Shown one piece after another: positions 25,922-34,600 of a stretch of 64,000 nt of DNA. Position 1 is the stretch's first letter. Each line of letters starts with the position of its first letter. The notes below the pieces were generated by a model, which ran no database searches, was not told the origin of the DNA, and saw only the letters and a program-made list of their open reading frames with translations. Source of the DNA: Bacillus sp. B15-48 (GTDB taxonomy: Bacteria > Bacillota > Bacilli > Bacillales > Cytobacillaceae); assembly GCF_016879755.1 (NCBI RefSeq), contig NZ_WOFU01000001.1, positions 310,001 to 374,000 of the forward strand. The letters are read 5' to 3'. The position numbers and the translations under genes are program-made.

Positions 25922-26241
25922 TTATATTGCTAGTACTTGGATTAACTGCGATTTTCGGCCTTGGGGTTTATTCCTAGTACTCGGATTAAACACGATTTTC
26001 GGCCTTGGGGTTTATTCCTAGTACTCGGATTAAACGCCTTTTTTAGCTTGGTTTTATACGAGTACTGGGAATAAGCCGATTTTTTGCCGTTTTTTATTGC
26101 GAGTACAGGGATTAAATCAGACCTCTGACCTCATTTTATTGCTAGTACTCGGATTAACCCCTCATTTTAGGCCGTTTTATTGCGAGTACTAGCAATATAT
26201 CAGCAAAATCCCTTCATTTTAATACGAGTACTTGGATTAAA
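25922..26241. repeat. array of eight quasi-palindromic AGTACT repeats, 41-44 bp apart
   Basis: Units of the form TTATTGCGAGTACTCGGATTAA (about 22 bp, centred on GAGTACTC) occur with AGTACT at 25932, 25976, 26020, 26061, 26102 (AGTACA), 26144, 26185 and 26227. Spacings are 44, 44, 41, 41, 42, 41 and 42 bp, about four helical turns. Spacers differ, except that the spacers after units one and two are near-identical (CGATTTTCGGCCTTGGGG). No gene is seen in this 576-bp gap. The pattern is too degenerate, with too short repeats, for CRISPR. Confidence 0.8.
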
Positions 26242-26391
26242 AAACGCGTTACCAGCATTATCGTTCAAAAAACAGCTCGTCATAATGGTACTTTCCAAAA
26301 ACATCCACTAAAAAATAAAAATCAGTCGCTTTATTCCCGGCATCAGCTTTCTTTTACGAGTGACGGTGCGTCTGTCAGATTGGCGGTCTTC

Positions 26392-26841
26392 TTAACTTTT
26401 CATTTTTTTCTCATAACGATAAAATGTCCCCGATGTCTTACACATAAGTTCTCCAGCTTCATTGCACACTTCCGCTTCAATAAAGGAAACTTTGTAGCCA
26501 TCTTTTACATAACGAGCTGTCGCCTTTAATGTTCCTGTTGACGTTGCCTTAAAAAATGTGTTTTTCAGTTCAAGCGTCACATATGGGGCATCTTTAAACT
26601 GAAAATTTAAATGTCCCATCGCTGTGTCAGCAAGCAATGTAAAAATCCCGCCATGGACAATCCCAGTTGGATTCAGCATAATCTCACTCACTGGGCATGT
26701 AATCGTACATGTTTTTTCATCTTCATCATAGTCAAACTCAAATTGAAGCAACTTAAACATAAAAATACTCTCAGGTTTTAAGGCTGCGGTTTCATACGCC
26801 TTTTCCACTTTTGCCATAAATTGTTGCTTATCCATATCCAT
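26392..26841 (-). CDS. PaaI-type hotdog-fold thioesterase
   Basis: 149 residues, a single hotdog domain with the family motif GIVHGGIFTLLADTAMG (residues about 58-75), in which Asp and the HGG helix form the active site of acyl-CoA thioesterases acting on aryl- or acyl-CoA. It would be cytosolic and tetrameric. The start is ATG 26841 after AAGGAG (four-base spacing); a second ATG at 26835 with ten-base spacing is equally possible. No operon partner. The substrate is unknown; a link to aromatic catabolism is not shown. Confidence 0.85.
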   Translation of the reverse strand: MDMDKQQFMAKVEKAYETAALKPESIFMFKLLQFEFDYDEDEKTCTITCPVSEIMLNPTGIVHGGIFTLLADTAMGHLNFQFKDAPYVTLELKNTFFKATSTGTLKATARYVKDGYKVSFIEAEVCNEAGELMCKTSGTFYRYEKKMKS

Positions 26842-26975
26842 CCCTCTCCTTGCAATCTACATTTTTCAATATCATACCATTTTAAAAATAATGTTTAAAT
26901 TTTTCCATTATTCGCTATTTTATCATGATAAAATAAAAATGGTACGAATGTTTAAAAGCGTTTGAGGAGGATGCA

Positions 26976-27668
26976 ATGGACGATATAAAAGATACAATTA
27001 AAGAGGTGGTCCTTGCGATCATCCCATTGTCGGCCGTTATTATTCTTTTGCAGTTTACATTCATTGGAATGCCGATGGATGTGTTTATGCAATTTCTTAT
27101 AGGGGTAGCAATGGTCTCTATCGGTTTAATTCTTTTTTTACTAGGGGTAAATTTAGGCTTTTTACCGGTTGGCGAGATGATTGGTTCGGCCCTACCAAAA
27201 ATCGGGAAGGCTTGGCTAGTCGTGCTGGCTGGCATCATTCTCGGTTTTGTCGTAACTGTTGCCGAACCTGATGTACGAGTGTTAGCACTACAAATTGATG
27301 TCGTTTCAAACGGAGAAGTTCCTGGCCACATCCTTATTACAGCCGTCGCTCTTGGTGTTGCTGTCTTTGTTGGTTTAGCGATGCTGCGAACGATTTTTAA
27401 CATTCCCCTCGGTTATCTTTTAGTCGGTGGATATACGCTTGTGTTTTTATTAGCTGCGTTTACACCGCGGCAGTTTGTTCCAATCTCTTTTGATTCAGGC
27501 GGGGTGACCACTGGACCGATGACCGTCCCGTTTATTTTAGCATTAGGGGTTGGTGTCGCTTCAGTATTACGCGGGAAATCAGCTTCATCTGATGGCTTTG
27601 GTTTAGTCGCGCTCGCTTCGATTGGGCCGATTCTTGCTGTGTTATTATTGGGGGTGGTTTATGGATGA
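26976..27668 (+). CDS. DUF1538 membrane protein, first copy
   Basis: 230 residues, about seven membrane segments. Family hallmarks: LGFLPVGEMIGSALPKIG, VTVAEPDVRVLALQ and FDSGGVTTGPMTVPF; the acidic and glycine-rich loops suggest a transporter pore but the function of DUF1538 is not established. The start is ATG 26976, five bases after GAGGAGG. The stop overlaps the next gene's start in ATGA (27665), so the two copies are translationally coupled and probably form a heteromer. Confidence 0.88.
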   Translation: MDDIKDTIKEVVLAIIPLSAVIILLQFTFIGMPMDVFMQFLIGVAMVSIGLILFLLGVNLGFLPVGEMIGSALPKIGKAWLVVLAGIILGFVVTVAEPDVRVLALQIDVVSNGEVPGHILITAVALGVAVFVGLAMLRTIFNIPLGYLLVGGYTLVFLLAAFTPRQFVPISFDSGGVTTGPMTVPFILALGVGVASVLRGKSASSDGFGLVALASIGPILAVLLLGVVYG

Positions 27669-28423
27669 CCACAAAAATTTTTGCTGGTTTTGATGATGTA
27701 CTGATTGAAGTTGCTTTTGCATTGATTCCTCTGCTGCTATTCTTTTTATTCTTTCAATTTTTCATTTTAAAACTACCCGTCAAGAAACTAAGGGATATTT
27801 TAATTGGTGTATTTCTGACTTATTGGGGATTAGCGTTTTTTCTACAAGGGGTTCATATTGGCTTTATGCCTGCAGGAGAAGCAATGGGGAGAATCCTCGG
27901 TGGAATGAGTAAACCTTCCGTTATTCTGATTGGTTTTCTGCTCGGATTTGTTTCGACATTTGCCGAACCTGCCGTTCGCATCTTAAATCAACAGGTGGAA
28001 AAAGTATCAGGTGGCTATATTTCTCAGAAGGTGATGCTTTATACTTTATCCATCGGTGTTGCGATTGCGATTGCGTTGTCGATGGTGCGCATCTTGCTCG
28101 GGATTCCGCTTTGGTATTTTATTTTGCCAGGATATTTGATGGCGCTTGTCTTAATTGGCTACTCATCTGCAACTTTTACAGCAATCGCCTTTGATTCAGG
28201 TGGAGTTGTGACCGGACCAATGACTGCTTCTTTTCTCATTGCTTTATTTGTTGGGCTTGCCTCCGCACTTGATGGCAGTGACCCGATGTTAGATGGATTC
28301 GGCATGGTTGCATTAGTTGCTTTAATCCCGATTTTATCCGTATTATTATTAGGGTTTCTCTATTCGCGAAAGGAGAAGGAAAATGAACGAAGCCTCCAGC
28401 AAGAGAGTCGAGAAAGTGAATAA
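27665..28423 (+). CDS. DUF1538 membrane protein, second copy
   Basis: 252 residues, paralogue of the preceding protein with the same motifs (IGFMPAGEAMGRILGGM, STFAEPAVRILNQQ, FDSGGVVTGPMTASF) and similar membrane helices. The C-terminal tail (RKEKENERSLQQESRESE) is hydrophilic and is encoded in the 41 bases that overlap the following PII gene. Two half-size copies with the same FDSGGVxTGPMT loop suggest a pseudo-symmetric dimer. Function unknown. Confidence 0.88.
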   Translation: MTTKIFAGFDDVLIEVAFALIPLLLFFLFFQFFILKLPVKKLRDILIGVFLTYWGLAFFLQGVHIGFMPAGEAMGRILGGMSKPSVILIGFLLGFVSTFAEPAVRILNQQVEKVSGGYISQKVMLYTLSIGVAIAIALSMVRILLGIPLWYFILPGYLMALVLIGYSSATFTAIAFDSGGVVTGPMTASFLIALFVGLASALDGSDPMLDGFGMVALVALIPILSVLLLGFLYSRKEKENERSLQQESRESE

Positions 28424-29114
28424 ACATCATAAATTACTTATTACCATCGTTAAAAAAGGGCTCGCTACAAAGGTCGTAAAAGCCACGAAAGATGCTGGTG
28501 CTGAAGGTGGTACAATTCTCTTTGGTAAAGGACAAGGCATTCATAATAAAAAGAAGTTTTTAGGTATGAGCATTGGCTCAGAGAGAGAAATCATCTTAAC
28601 CCTATTTCCGCATGAGAAGATTGATGCCATTCTTTTAGCAGTGGAACAGTCAGGCCAATTAACGAAGCCATCACGAGGAATTGGCTTTGTCATTGACGTA
28701 AAAAAGTTAATTGGCGTGCCCCATCTTGTTGGGGAGGAAAATGAACAGGTGGAGGTCGCAATGGAACGTTCGATTCAATATGACTTAATCGTAACAATTG
28801 TTAATAAAGGGCACTCTGATCAGGTGGTAGAGGTGTCGAAAAAAGCTGGTGCAGAAGGTGGGACGATTATCCACGGGCGCGGTACTGGTATTCATGAACA
28901 AGCAATGCTGTTTTCGATTCCGATCGAACCAGAAAAAGACATTGTGTTAACGTTAATCGACCGAACGCTTACGGAAAAAGTTCTTCATGCGATCAATGTC
29001 GAGGCTGATCTGCAAAAACCAGGAAAAGGGATTGCCTTCGTTCTCGACGTTGAAAGAACAATCGGCATTAATCATGTATTGAATAGGATGGTTAATGAAG
29101 AGTTTAATAAATGA
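28383..29114 (+). CDS. tandem PII-domain signalling protein
   Basis: 243 residues made of two PII-like domains (about 18-115 and 133-235), each with the pattern ITIVxKG...AGAEGGTIxxGxGxG...PGKGIAFVLDV. Classic PII proteins are trimers of single domains binding ATP/ADP and 2-oxoglutarate; a tandem version should form pseudo-hexameric rings of three. The usual T-loop modification Tyr is not evident. It overlaps the DUF1538 gene by 41 bases with GGAG seven bases before its ATG, so it probably gates the DUF1538 transporter in response to metabolite state (inference). Confidence 0.85.
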   Translation: MNEASSKRVEKVNKHHKLLITIVKKGLATKVVKATKDAGAEGGTILFGKGQGIHNKKKFLGMSIGSEREIILTLFPHEKIDAILLAVEQSGQLTKPSRGIGFVIDVKKLIGVPHLVGEENEQVEVAMERSIQYDLIVTIVNKGHSDQVVEVSKKAGAEGGTIIHGRGTGIHEQAMLFSIPIEPEKDIVLTLIDRTLTEKVLHAINVEADLQKPGKGIAFVLDVERTIGINHVLNRMVNEEFNK

Positions 29115-29138
29115 AACTAGGGGCTCTCTAAAAGCGAG

Positions 29139-29160
29139 AGAGTAGGGCCCTACTCTTTTG
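29139..29160 (+). terminator. terminator of DUF1538-PII operon
   Basis: An 18-bp perfect palindrome (AGAGTAGGG then CCCTACTCT) followed by TTTTGC; a smaller CTCTCT/AGAGAG hairpin lies just before it. Confidence 0.65.
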
Positions 29161-29183
29161 CTTTCTCTCGTTGACACTTACAA

Positions 29184-29373
29184 TAATAGACGGAAAATTT
29201 CCGCTTATTTTAAAAAAATCATTGAAAATAGCCTAAATAAGCGGAGAGATTCCGTCTATTTACTCAATAAACGTGAAAATGGGCGAGTTTTATGTGCATA
29301 AGCGGAAAATCTCCGCTTATTTCCCCCGAAATGCGCTCCATTCTGCATTTAACCGGAAATTTTCCGCTTATTT
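29184..29373. repeat. four palindromic AATAAGCGGAAATTTCCGCTTATT-type repeats
   Basis: Four copies of a ~24-bp dyad built on GCGGAAA/TTTCCGC have centres at about 29197, 29248, 29309 and 29360. The spacings are 51, 61 and 51 bp, close to five, six and five helical turns. They lie between the PII operon terminator and the second AGTACT array. Spacers are unrelated. No gene is present. Confidence 0.75.
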
Positions 29374-29438
29374 TACTTTCGCAATTAAGGACAAGCCTTC
29401 TATTTGTTGATTTGCACAACTAATAGGGTGATAAGACT

Positions 29439-29784
29439 TTATTATTGCTAGTACTTGGGTTTTGCCCCATTTGGAACGCTAAGTAATTGCGAGTACTTGG
29501 AATAACCATGTTTCTGCGGCCAGTTTAATACGAGTACTTGGATTATCGCCATTTGGAGGTTTTTTTTATTGCGAGTACTTGGATTAAATGTAGAAAAATG
29601 ACTCTTTTATTTCGAGTACTCGGATTATTTTCCGTTTTTTATTGGAAAATGTACTGATTTGCAGCTTTTATTACGAGTACTCGGATTATAACTGTTATTT
29701 TTATTCCCTGTACTAGCGATAAATTCTTTGTTACCAGCATTAAAGGTTTAAAGTCGTCCTTTTAATGCTAGTACTCGGATTAAA
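29439..29784. repeat. second AGTACT repeat array
   Basis: Same unit as the array at 25922-26241. AGTACT occurs at 29450, 29492, 29533, 29574 and 29615 (spacings 42, 41, 41, 41), then 29676 and 29770, with degenerate TGTACT units at 29650 and 29709. A TTACCAGCATTA segment near 29731 also ends the first array. It ends about 55 bases before the nitrilase-fusion gene stop. No gene seen. Confidence 0.78.
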
Positions 29785-29839
29785 AAACTTTAAAAAAACG
29801 ACTTTAGTGGATCTCCGTCAAGAAAACGACTTTAGTTCG

Positions 29840-31381
29840 TTAAAACTTCTTATAACGAACTTCAAATAAGTCCCGACGACGGTCTTTTAGCTGGCGGACC
29901 GTTCCGGAAATTCTTTGTCTCCGCAAGATTTCTAAATCAACATCGCCAACGACGACCGTTTCAATATTTGGCGCGCATTCGCCAACAATGCCATCACGAG
30001 CAAATTCAAAATCAGAAGGCGTAAAAATACCCGATTGTGCATATTGAATATCCATATTCTCAACTTGTGTTAAGTTGCCAACCGTTCCGGCAATGACGGT
30101 GTATACTTGATTTTCCACTGCACGAGCTTGCGCACAATAACGAACACGCAAATAGCCTTGACGGTCATCTGTACAAAAAGGGACGAAAATAATATTGGCA
30201 CCTTGATCGACCGCATACCTTGTAAGCTCAGGAAACTGAATATCATAGCAAATTTGAATGGCAATTTTCCCGCAATCGGTATCAAACACCTTGACGGCAT
30301 CACCTGGTTGAATGCCCCACCATTTCCGTTCATTAGGGGTGACATGAATTTTATACTGCTTATCTATCGTCCCATCTCTCCGGAACAAATAGGCAATATT
30401 ATAAATATGATCATCTTCTTCAACAAAATGAGAGCCACCGATAATGTTGACATTGTAACGAACGGCGAGTTTTGTAAAAAGCTCAATATAATCCTCTGTG
30501 TATTCTGCCAACCTCCGTACGGACTTTGACGGAACCTTCTCTTCTAAAAATGACATTAACTGCGTCGTGAAAATTTCCGGAAACACGGCAAAATCACTGT
30601 CGAAATCATAGGCGACATCGACATAATACTCAACTTGTTTTGCAAATTCCTCAAAGGAAGCAATATTTTTCATCATATACTGAATGACGGTGATGCGGAC
30701 AGGGTAGGCAGTTTTAAAATGCCGTTTTGTTTTTGCTTGATAGTCAATATTATTCCATTCCATTAACGTCGCATATTGCATTGATTGTCGATCATCTGGC
30801 AAATAGCCGGGATTAATGCGCATTAAATTAAAGCCGTTCATAATTTGAAACGTTAGCACAGGATCAAAAAGGTTTTGATTACGAACCTCCTCGACATAAT
30901 CTCGAGGCGTTAACTCATTTTTATATTTATGGTAGTTCGGTATACGACCACCGATGATGATGCTCTTTAAATTTAGTTCCCGGGCTAATTCTTTTCTTGC
31001 TTCATACAATCGTTTGCCAATTTTCATCCCCTGGTAATTCGGGTCGACCATCACTTCGATTCCGTAAAGATTAAAGCCTTCTGGATTATGGTTTGTAATA
31101 TAGCCGCCATCGGTAATATCGTCCCATGTGTGGCGATCATCATATTCATCAAAATTAATAATTAAACTTGAGCAGCTTCCGATAATTTTCCCGTCATATT
31201 CGACGCAAAATTGACCTTCTGGAAAAATCGCTAAGTGGCTTTCGAGATGCCCCGGCTTCCACGGTTCCATATTGGGAAAACAAACTTTTTGCATCGCAAT
31301 GATTTGATCAATATCTGCGTGCTTAATATTTCGTACTTCAAGCTTCTTTTCAAAACTTGATAAGTCCAATTCTTTCGACAT
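29840..31381 (-). CDS. GNAT acetyltransferase / carbon-nitrogen hydrolase fusion
   Basis: 513 residues. N-terminal ~1-200: GNAT acetyltransferase fold with the acetyl-CoA loop YQGMKIGKRLYEARK. C-terminal ~220-500: nitrilase-superfamily amidohydrolase with the Glu-Lys-Cys triad in FPEIFTTQ, YKIHVTPNE and IAIQICYDIQFPE. The same fusion is known in Bacillus and many other bacteria; its substrate is unclear, perhaps an N-acyl amide formed and cleaved by the two halves. The start is ATG 31381 (MSKELDL); the GTG at 31408 is possible but has no better ribosome site. Monocistronic. Confidence 0.88.
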   Translation of the reverse strand: MSKELDLSSFEKKLEVRNIKHADIDQIIAMQKVCFPNMEPWKPGHLESHLAIFPEGQFCVEYDGKIIGSCSSLIINFDEYDDRHTWDDITDGGYITNHNPEGFNLYGIEVMVDPNYQGMKIGKRLYEARKELARELNLKSIIIGGRIPNYHKYKNELTPRDYVEEVRNQNLFDPVLTFQIMNGFNLMRINPGYLPDDRQSMQYATLMEWNNIDYQAKTKRHFKTAYPVRITVIQYMMKNIASFEEFAKQVEYYVDVAYDFDSDFAVFPEIFTTQLMSFLEEKVPSKSVRRLAEYTEDYIELFTKLAVRYNVNIIGGSHFVEEDDHIYNIAYLFRRDGTIDKQYKIHVTPNERKWWGIQPGDAVKVFDTDCGKIAIQICYDIQFPELTRYAVDQGANIIFVPFCTDDRQGYLRVRYCAQARAVENQVYTVIAGTVGNLTQVENMDIQYAQSGIFTPSDFEFARDGIVGECAPNIETVVVGDVDLEILRRQRISGTVRQLKDRRRDLFEVRYKKF

Positions 31382-31689
31382 GGCCGAATCTACCCTTTCC
31401 TTTATCACGTTTATGTACTCTAGTCTTTCTCCAAAGCTCCTGGATGTTTGATTTAATGTTCTTTAATCCTTCTTTTTAAAAAATAAACCTTTACCACCAT
31501 GCTTTCATTTTATTCCGTTCATTTCAAGGCATGAACTTCCTTTCTTTTATTATTTCCTTTTATCGTATTCAAAAGCAAGAGATTAAAAGGGGGAACAGTG
31601 TTACTTACTGTTCCCCCTTCCTTTTTAACAAGAATTAGCGTCATTTGGTTTTCTTCGAACATTTCGAGTTACTCATTACTGACAACAAA
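31382..31689. other. 308-bp gap with bidirectional terminator
   Basis: Contains only the AAGGGGGAACAGT/ACTGTTCCCCCTT hairpin at 31587-31619, flanked by A and T runs, which ends the exoprotein gene on the minus strand. Nothing else is recognised; the promoter of the fusion gene should lie in its first 100 bases. Confidence 0.6.
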
Positions 31690-34600
31690 TTATTGCGGTA
31701 CGTTTGAGTTCTTCATAGTTGAATTGGTCTGACCACTTCGATTCGAAGTTCCATTGCCGTCTGCTGCTTGTGAAGCATCGTTGCCAGTTTGCTTCGTTGA
31801 GTCTTTTCCTTGTGCTGCATCTTTGCCATTTGATTTCTGTTTCTTAAATGTCCAGATGTCAGAAATGGTTCTACCTGTGTAGTCATCTTCAACGATAACA
31901 TACCAAGAGTAATGATTGCCATTTTCTAAATCATGCCATACGGTTTGAGCTGTTTTTCCACTTTTTACTCGTTTTTCTTTGCCGATTTCCTCATTGGTAT
32001 ATACATTAACACTGAAATAATCGGTTGCGACTTGCTTTTCCACCGCACTCAAATCGAGCTCGATCATAAACTCATCTTTCCCTGGATAAGCGTCTGTATT
32101 AAAGTAATTATAGTCATTTAAATAAGGGGAGTACGTATTTACAAGGATCCGGTTATTGTCTTGGTCAAAATGCAATAACCGCACATACCCTTGTCCCCCT
32201 TCCGGTCCTGCCTGATAATCAGCGAGCATTTGGTAAACAGTCCGATCTGGTAGACCATCACCGTCATCATCAATTTCGTCAATCAATGTTTGTGCTTCAT
32301 GGTAATGACCACTTAATACCATAATTACATTTTCATTTGGAATGACCACCTCGTTATAGAGCTTTTCCCCGAGTGGATGCCTTGTTCCGGTGGCAAGCAA
32401 ATATTCATGGAAGCTTAAAATCGCCTTCCGATCCGGATGTTCAGAAAGTACATCATTCATCCATTTGATTCCTTCATCCGTTACCCCCCAGCCAAGATAA
32501 ACCATAATAAAATCGTTTCCACCGACCGAGATTAAATCATAATGACCACGATTATTCAGGTACGTGCCTCCATAATATGGTTTATTTTCAAATCGGTCTG
32601 CTCCAAAGTAGCGATAATAATCGGTGTAATCATTATTTACTTGGTCGACGTCATGATTGCCAGCTAGCACACCACATGGAATCTCATGCGCATCAAGGAC
32701 GCCCATATATTTATCCGCATAGAACCACTGCTGTTCATCGGTAGAAACATTAACGAGATCCCCTGTGTGGAAGACGTACTCAATTTTCATTTCATCGCGT
32801 TTTTCTGCAATCCACTCTGTTTGCCGCTCAAATATATATGGAAAGCTCTCCGCATAATATTGCGTATCGGTCATCCAAACAAACGTATAATCATACTCAT
32901 CCGGTGAACTTGGAATTTCATCCTGTACAAGCACATTGATTTTATGATCGTTTACGAACTCATTTACTTCAACGGTTCCAGTTAATTCGAAATCATCAGC
33001 ACCAGCAATGTGATAATCGATTAACTTCCATTTCTCTGTTTCATGACTCCATGCATACATTGAAACTTTTCGCCCTTCGAGTGACTTCCCTTTCCAATAA
33101 AGTTCAATGATGTCATTCTCAGCGACTGATGGATCAACAGTCACATCAAACCGGTGATATGGAAATTGTGTCTTTGAGTTTGTCGTTAAATATTGACCAT
33201 CTTCAGCCGAAATCAAAGAGATTTCCTCAGCTGTCAACGCTTGCTCTCCAGTTGGAACCATCATTTGCGGCGGTTCCGTATCAGAAGCATGCTTAAACAC
33301 TGTAACATTGGTCACGTCATTCGCATCATATTGATATCCTTTATAAAAGGAAACATTCATCTCATCATTCGTCGGGTCAGATACGTTCACTTTTAAAAGC
33401 GGATTGCCAATGACAGTCGCTCCAGCGGCTGGCGAAATAACTTGCGGCTGATGTGGATTCTCATCAACAACAGAAAATCGAATAAGCGACTCCGCTTTGT
33501 TGCCAACTTTATCTGTAGCAGTAATTGATAGCAAATGCTCTCCTGGCACCAATTTGCTTGACGCCGTTTCATATGGAAGTGAAATCGGTTCGTTATCAAG
33601 GAAAACCTCGACTTTATCGACTCCTGCAATTGCATCGGTTACCGTTGCCTCAATTGTAAAAGCTCCTTTGAATTCTTGTCCTTCGGCGATATTCGAATCT
33701 ATTACCGGAGGGGTATTATCAACAACGACACGTGCTTCTATTTGTTCATCGGAATCACGAGCGATAACCATATGTTCTCCATCAGAAACTGAAGTCGTAT
33801 CCCAGTTTGTTGTTTTCGATTTTGCATGTTCTTCCGTAATCGTAAAATGAAAATCGATAAACGGGGTCACGTCGCCCAATTTCAGCACTTGATTCGGTTT
33901 GCTGTAAGCTGGGGCAGTTAAAACCGTACCATCGGCAAGGATTAGACGAACATTCTTCAAATCATAATCATCACGATTTTCCGTAGATTCTAGGTCAAAC
34001 GGTGATGCTTTGTTCCCTGAACGAACGGTAATCGTTTGATCACCAAGCGGTAAGCGCTCTGTCTCTATTGGAATGCTAAACGTTTTCCATTCGGTCAGCC
34101 AATCTTGGTCCATTATATATAGAATGTCTTCACCCATCGTAACTGCATTTTGGAAATACGTATTCAAGCCATTCACTTCAAAAGCAAAATATGCCGGTTG
34201 TTCAATCGAAAGATACGTATCTGTTTGTTCCACGCCGTCAACCATCAGCGTCACATTTGCAGATGTATCTGTCGCAGACGTTCCTTTGAGAATCACTTCT
34301 CCATTAACAAGATCGCCATCTTTTACATTGAGGCGCAAACTAGATTGATCAAAGTCTGACATAATGTTGATTCGATGCGTATCACTTGTCGTTTCATTGG
34401 TTCCATCAGAAGCAACAAAATAATAATCTACATATTCTTTGCCAATCAACTCAGGTGAGTAAATGAGTGACTTAAACAATGAATCTTTCCCATCTTGGCG
34501 AATGATTTTCATTTTATATTCGGTTTCGCCTGAAAGTTGATAAAAAAGACGAACAGATTTGACCTCTTGATCATCCGTTACCTCAGTGATGACTTCAATG

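Noticed and set aside
25922-26241. Regular spacers between repeats looked like a CRISPR array
   Set aside because: Repeat unit is degenerate and palindromic, two spacers are near-identical, and no cas gene is near.
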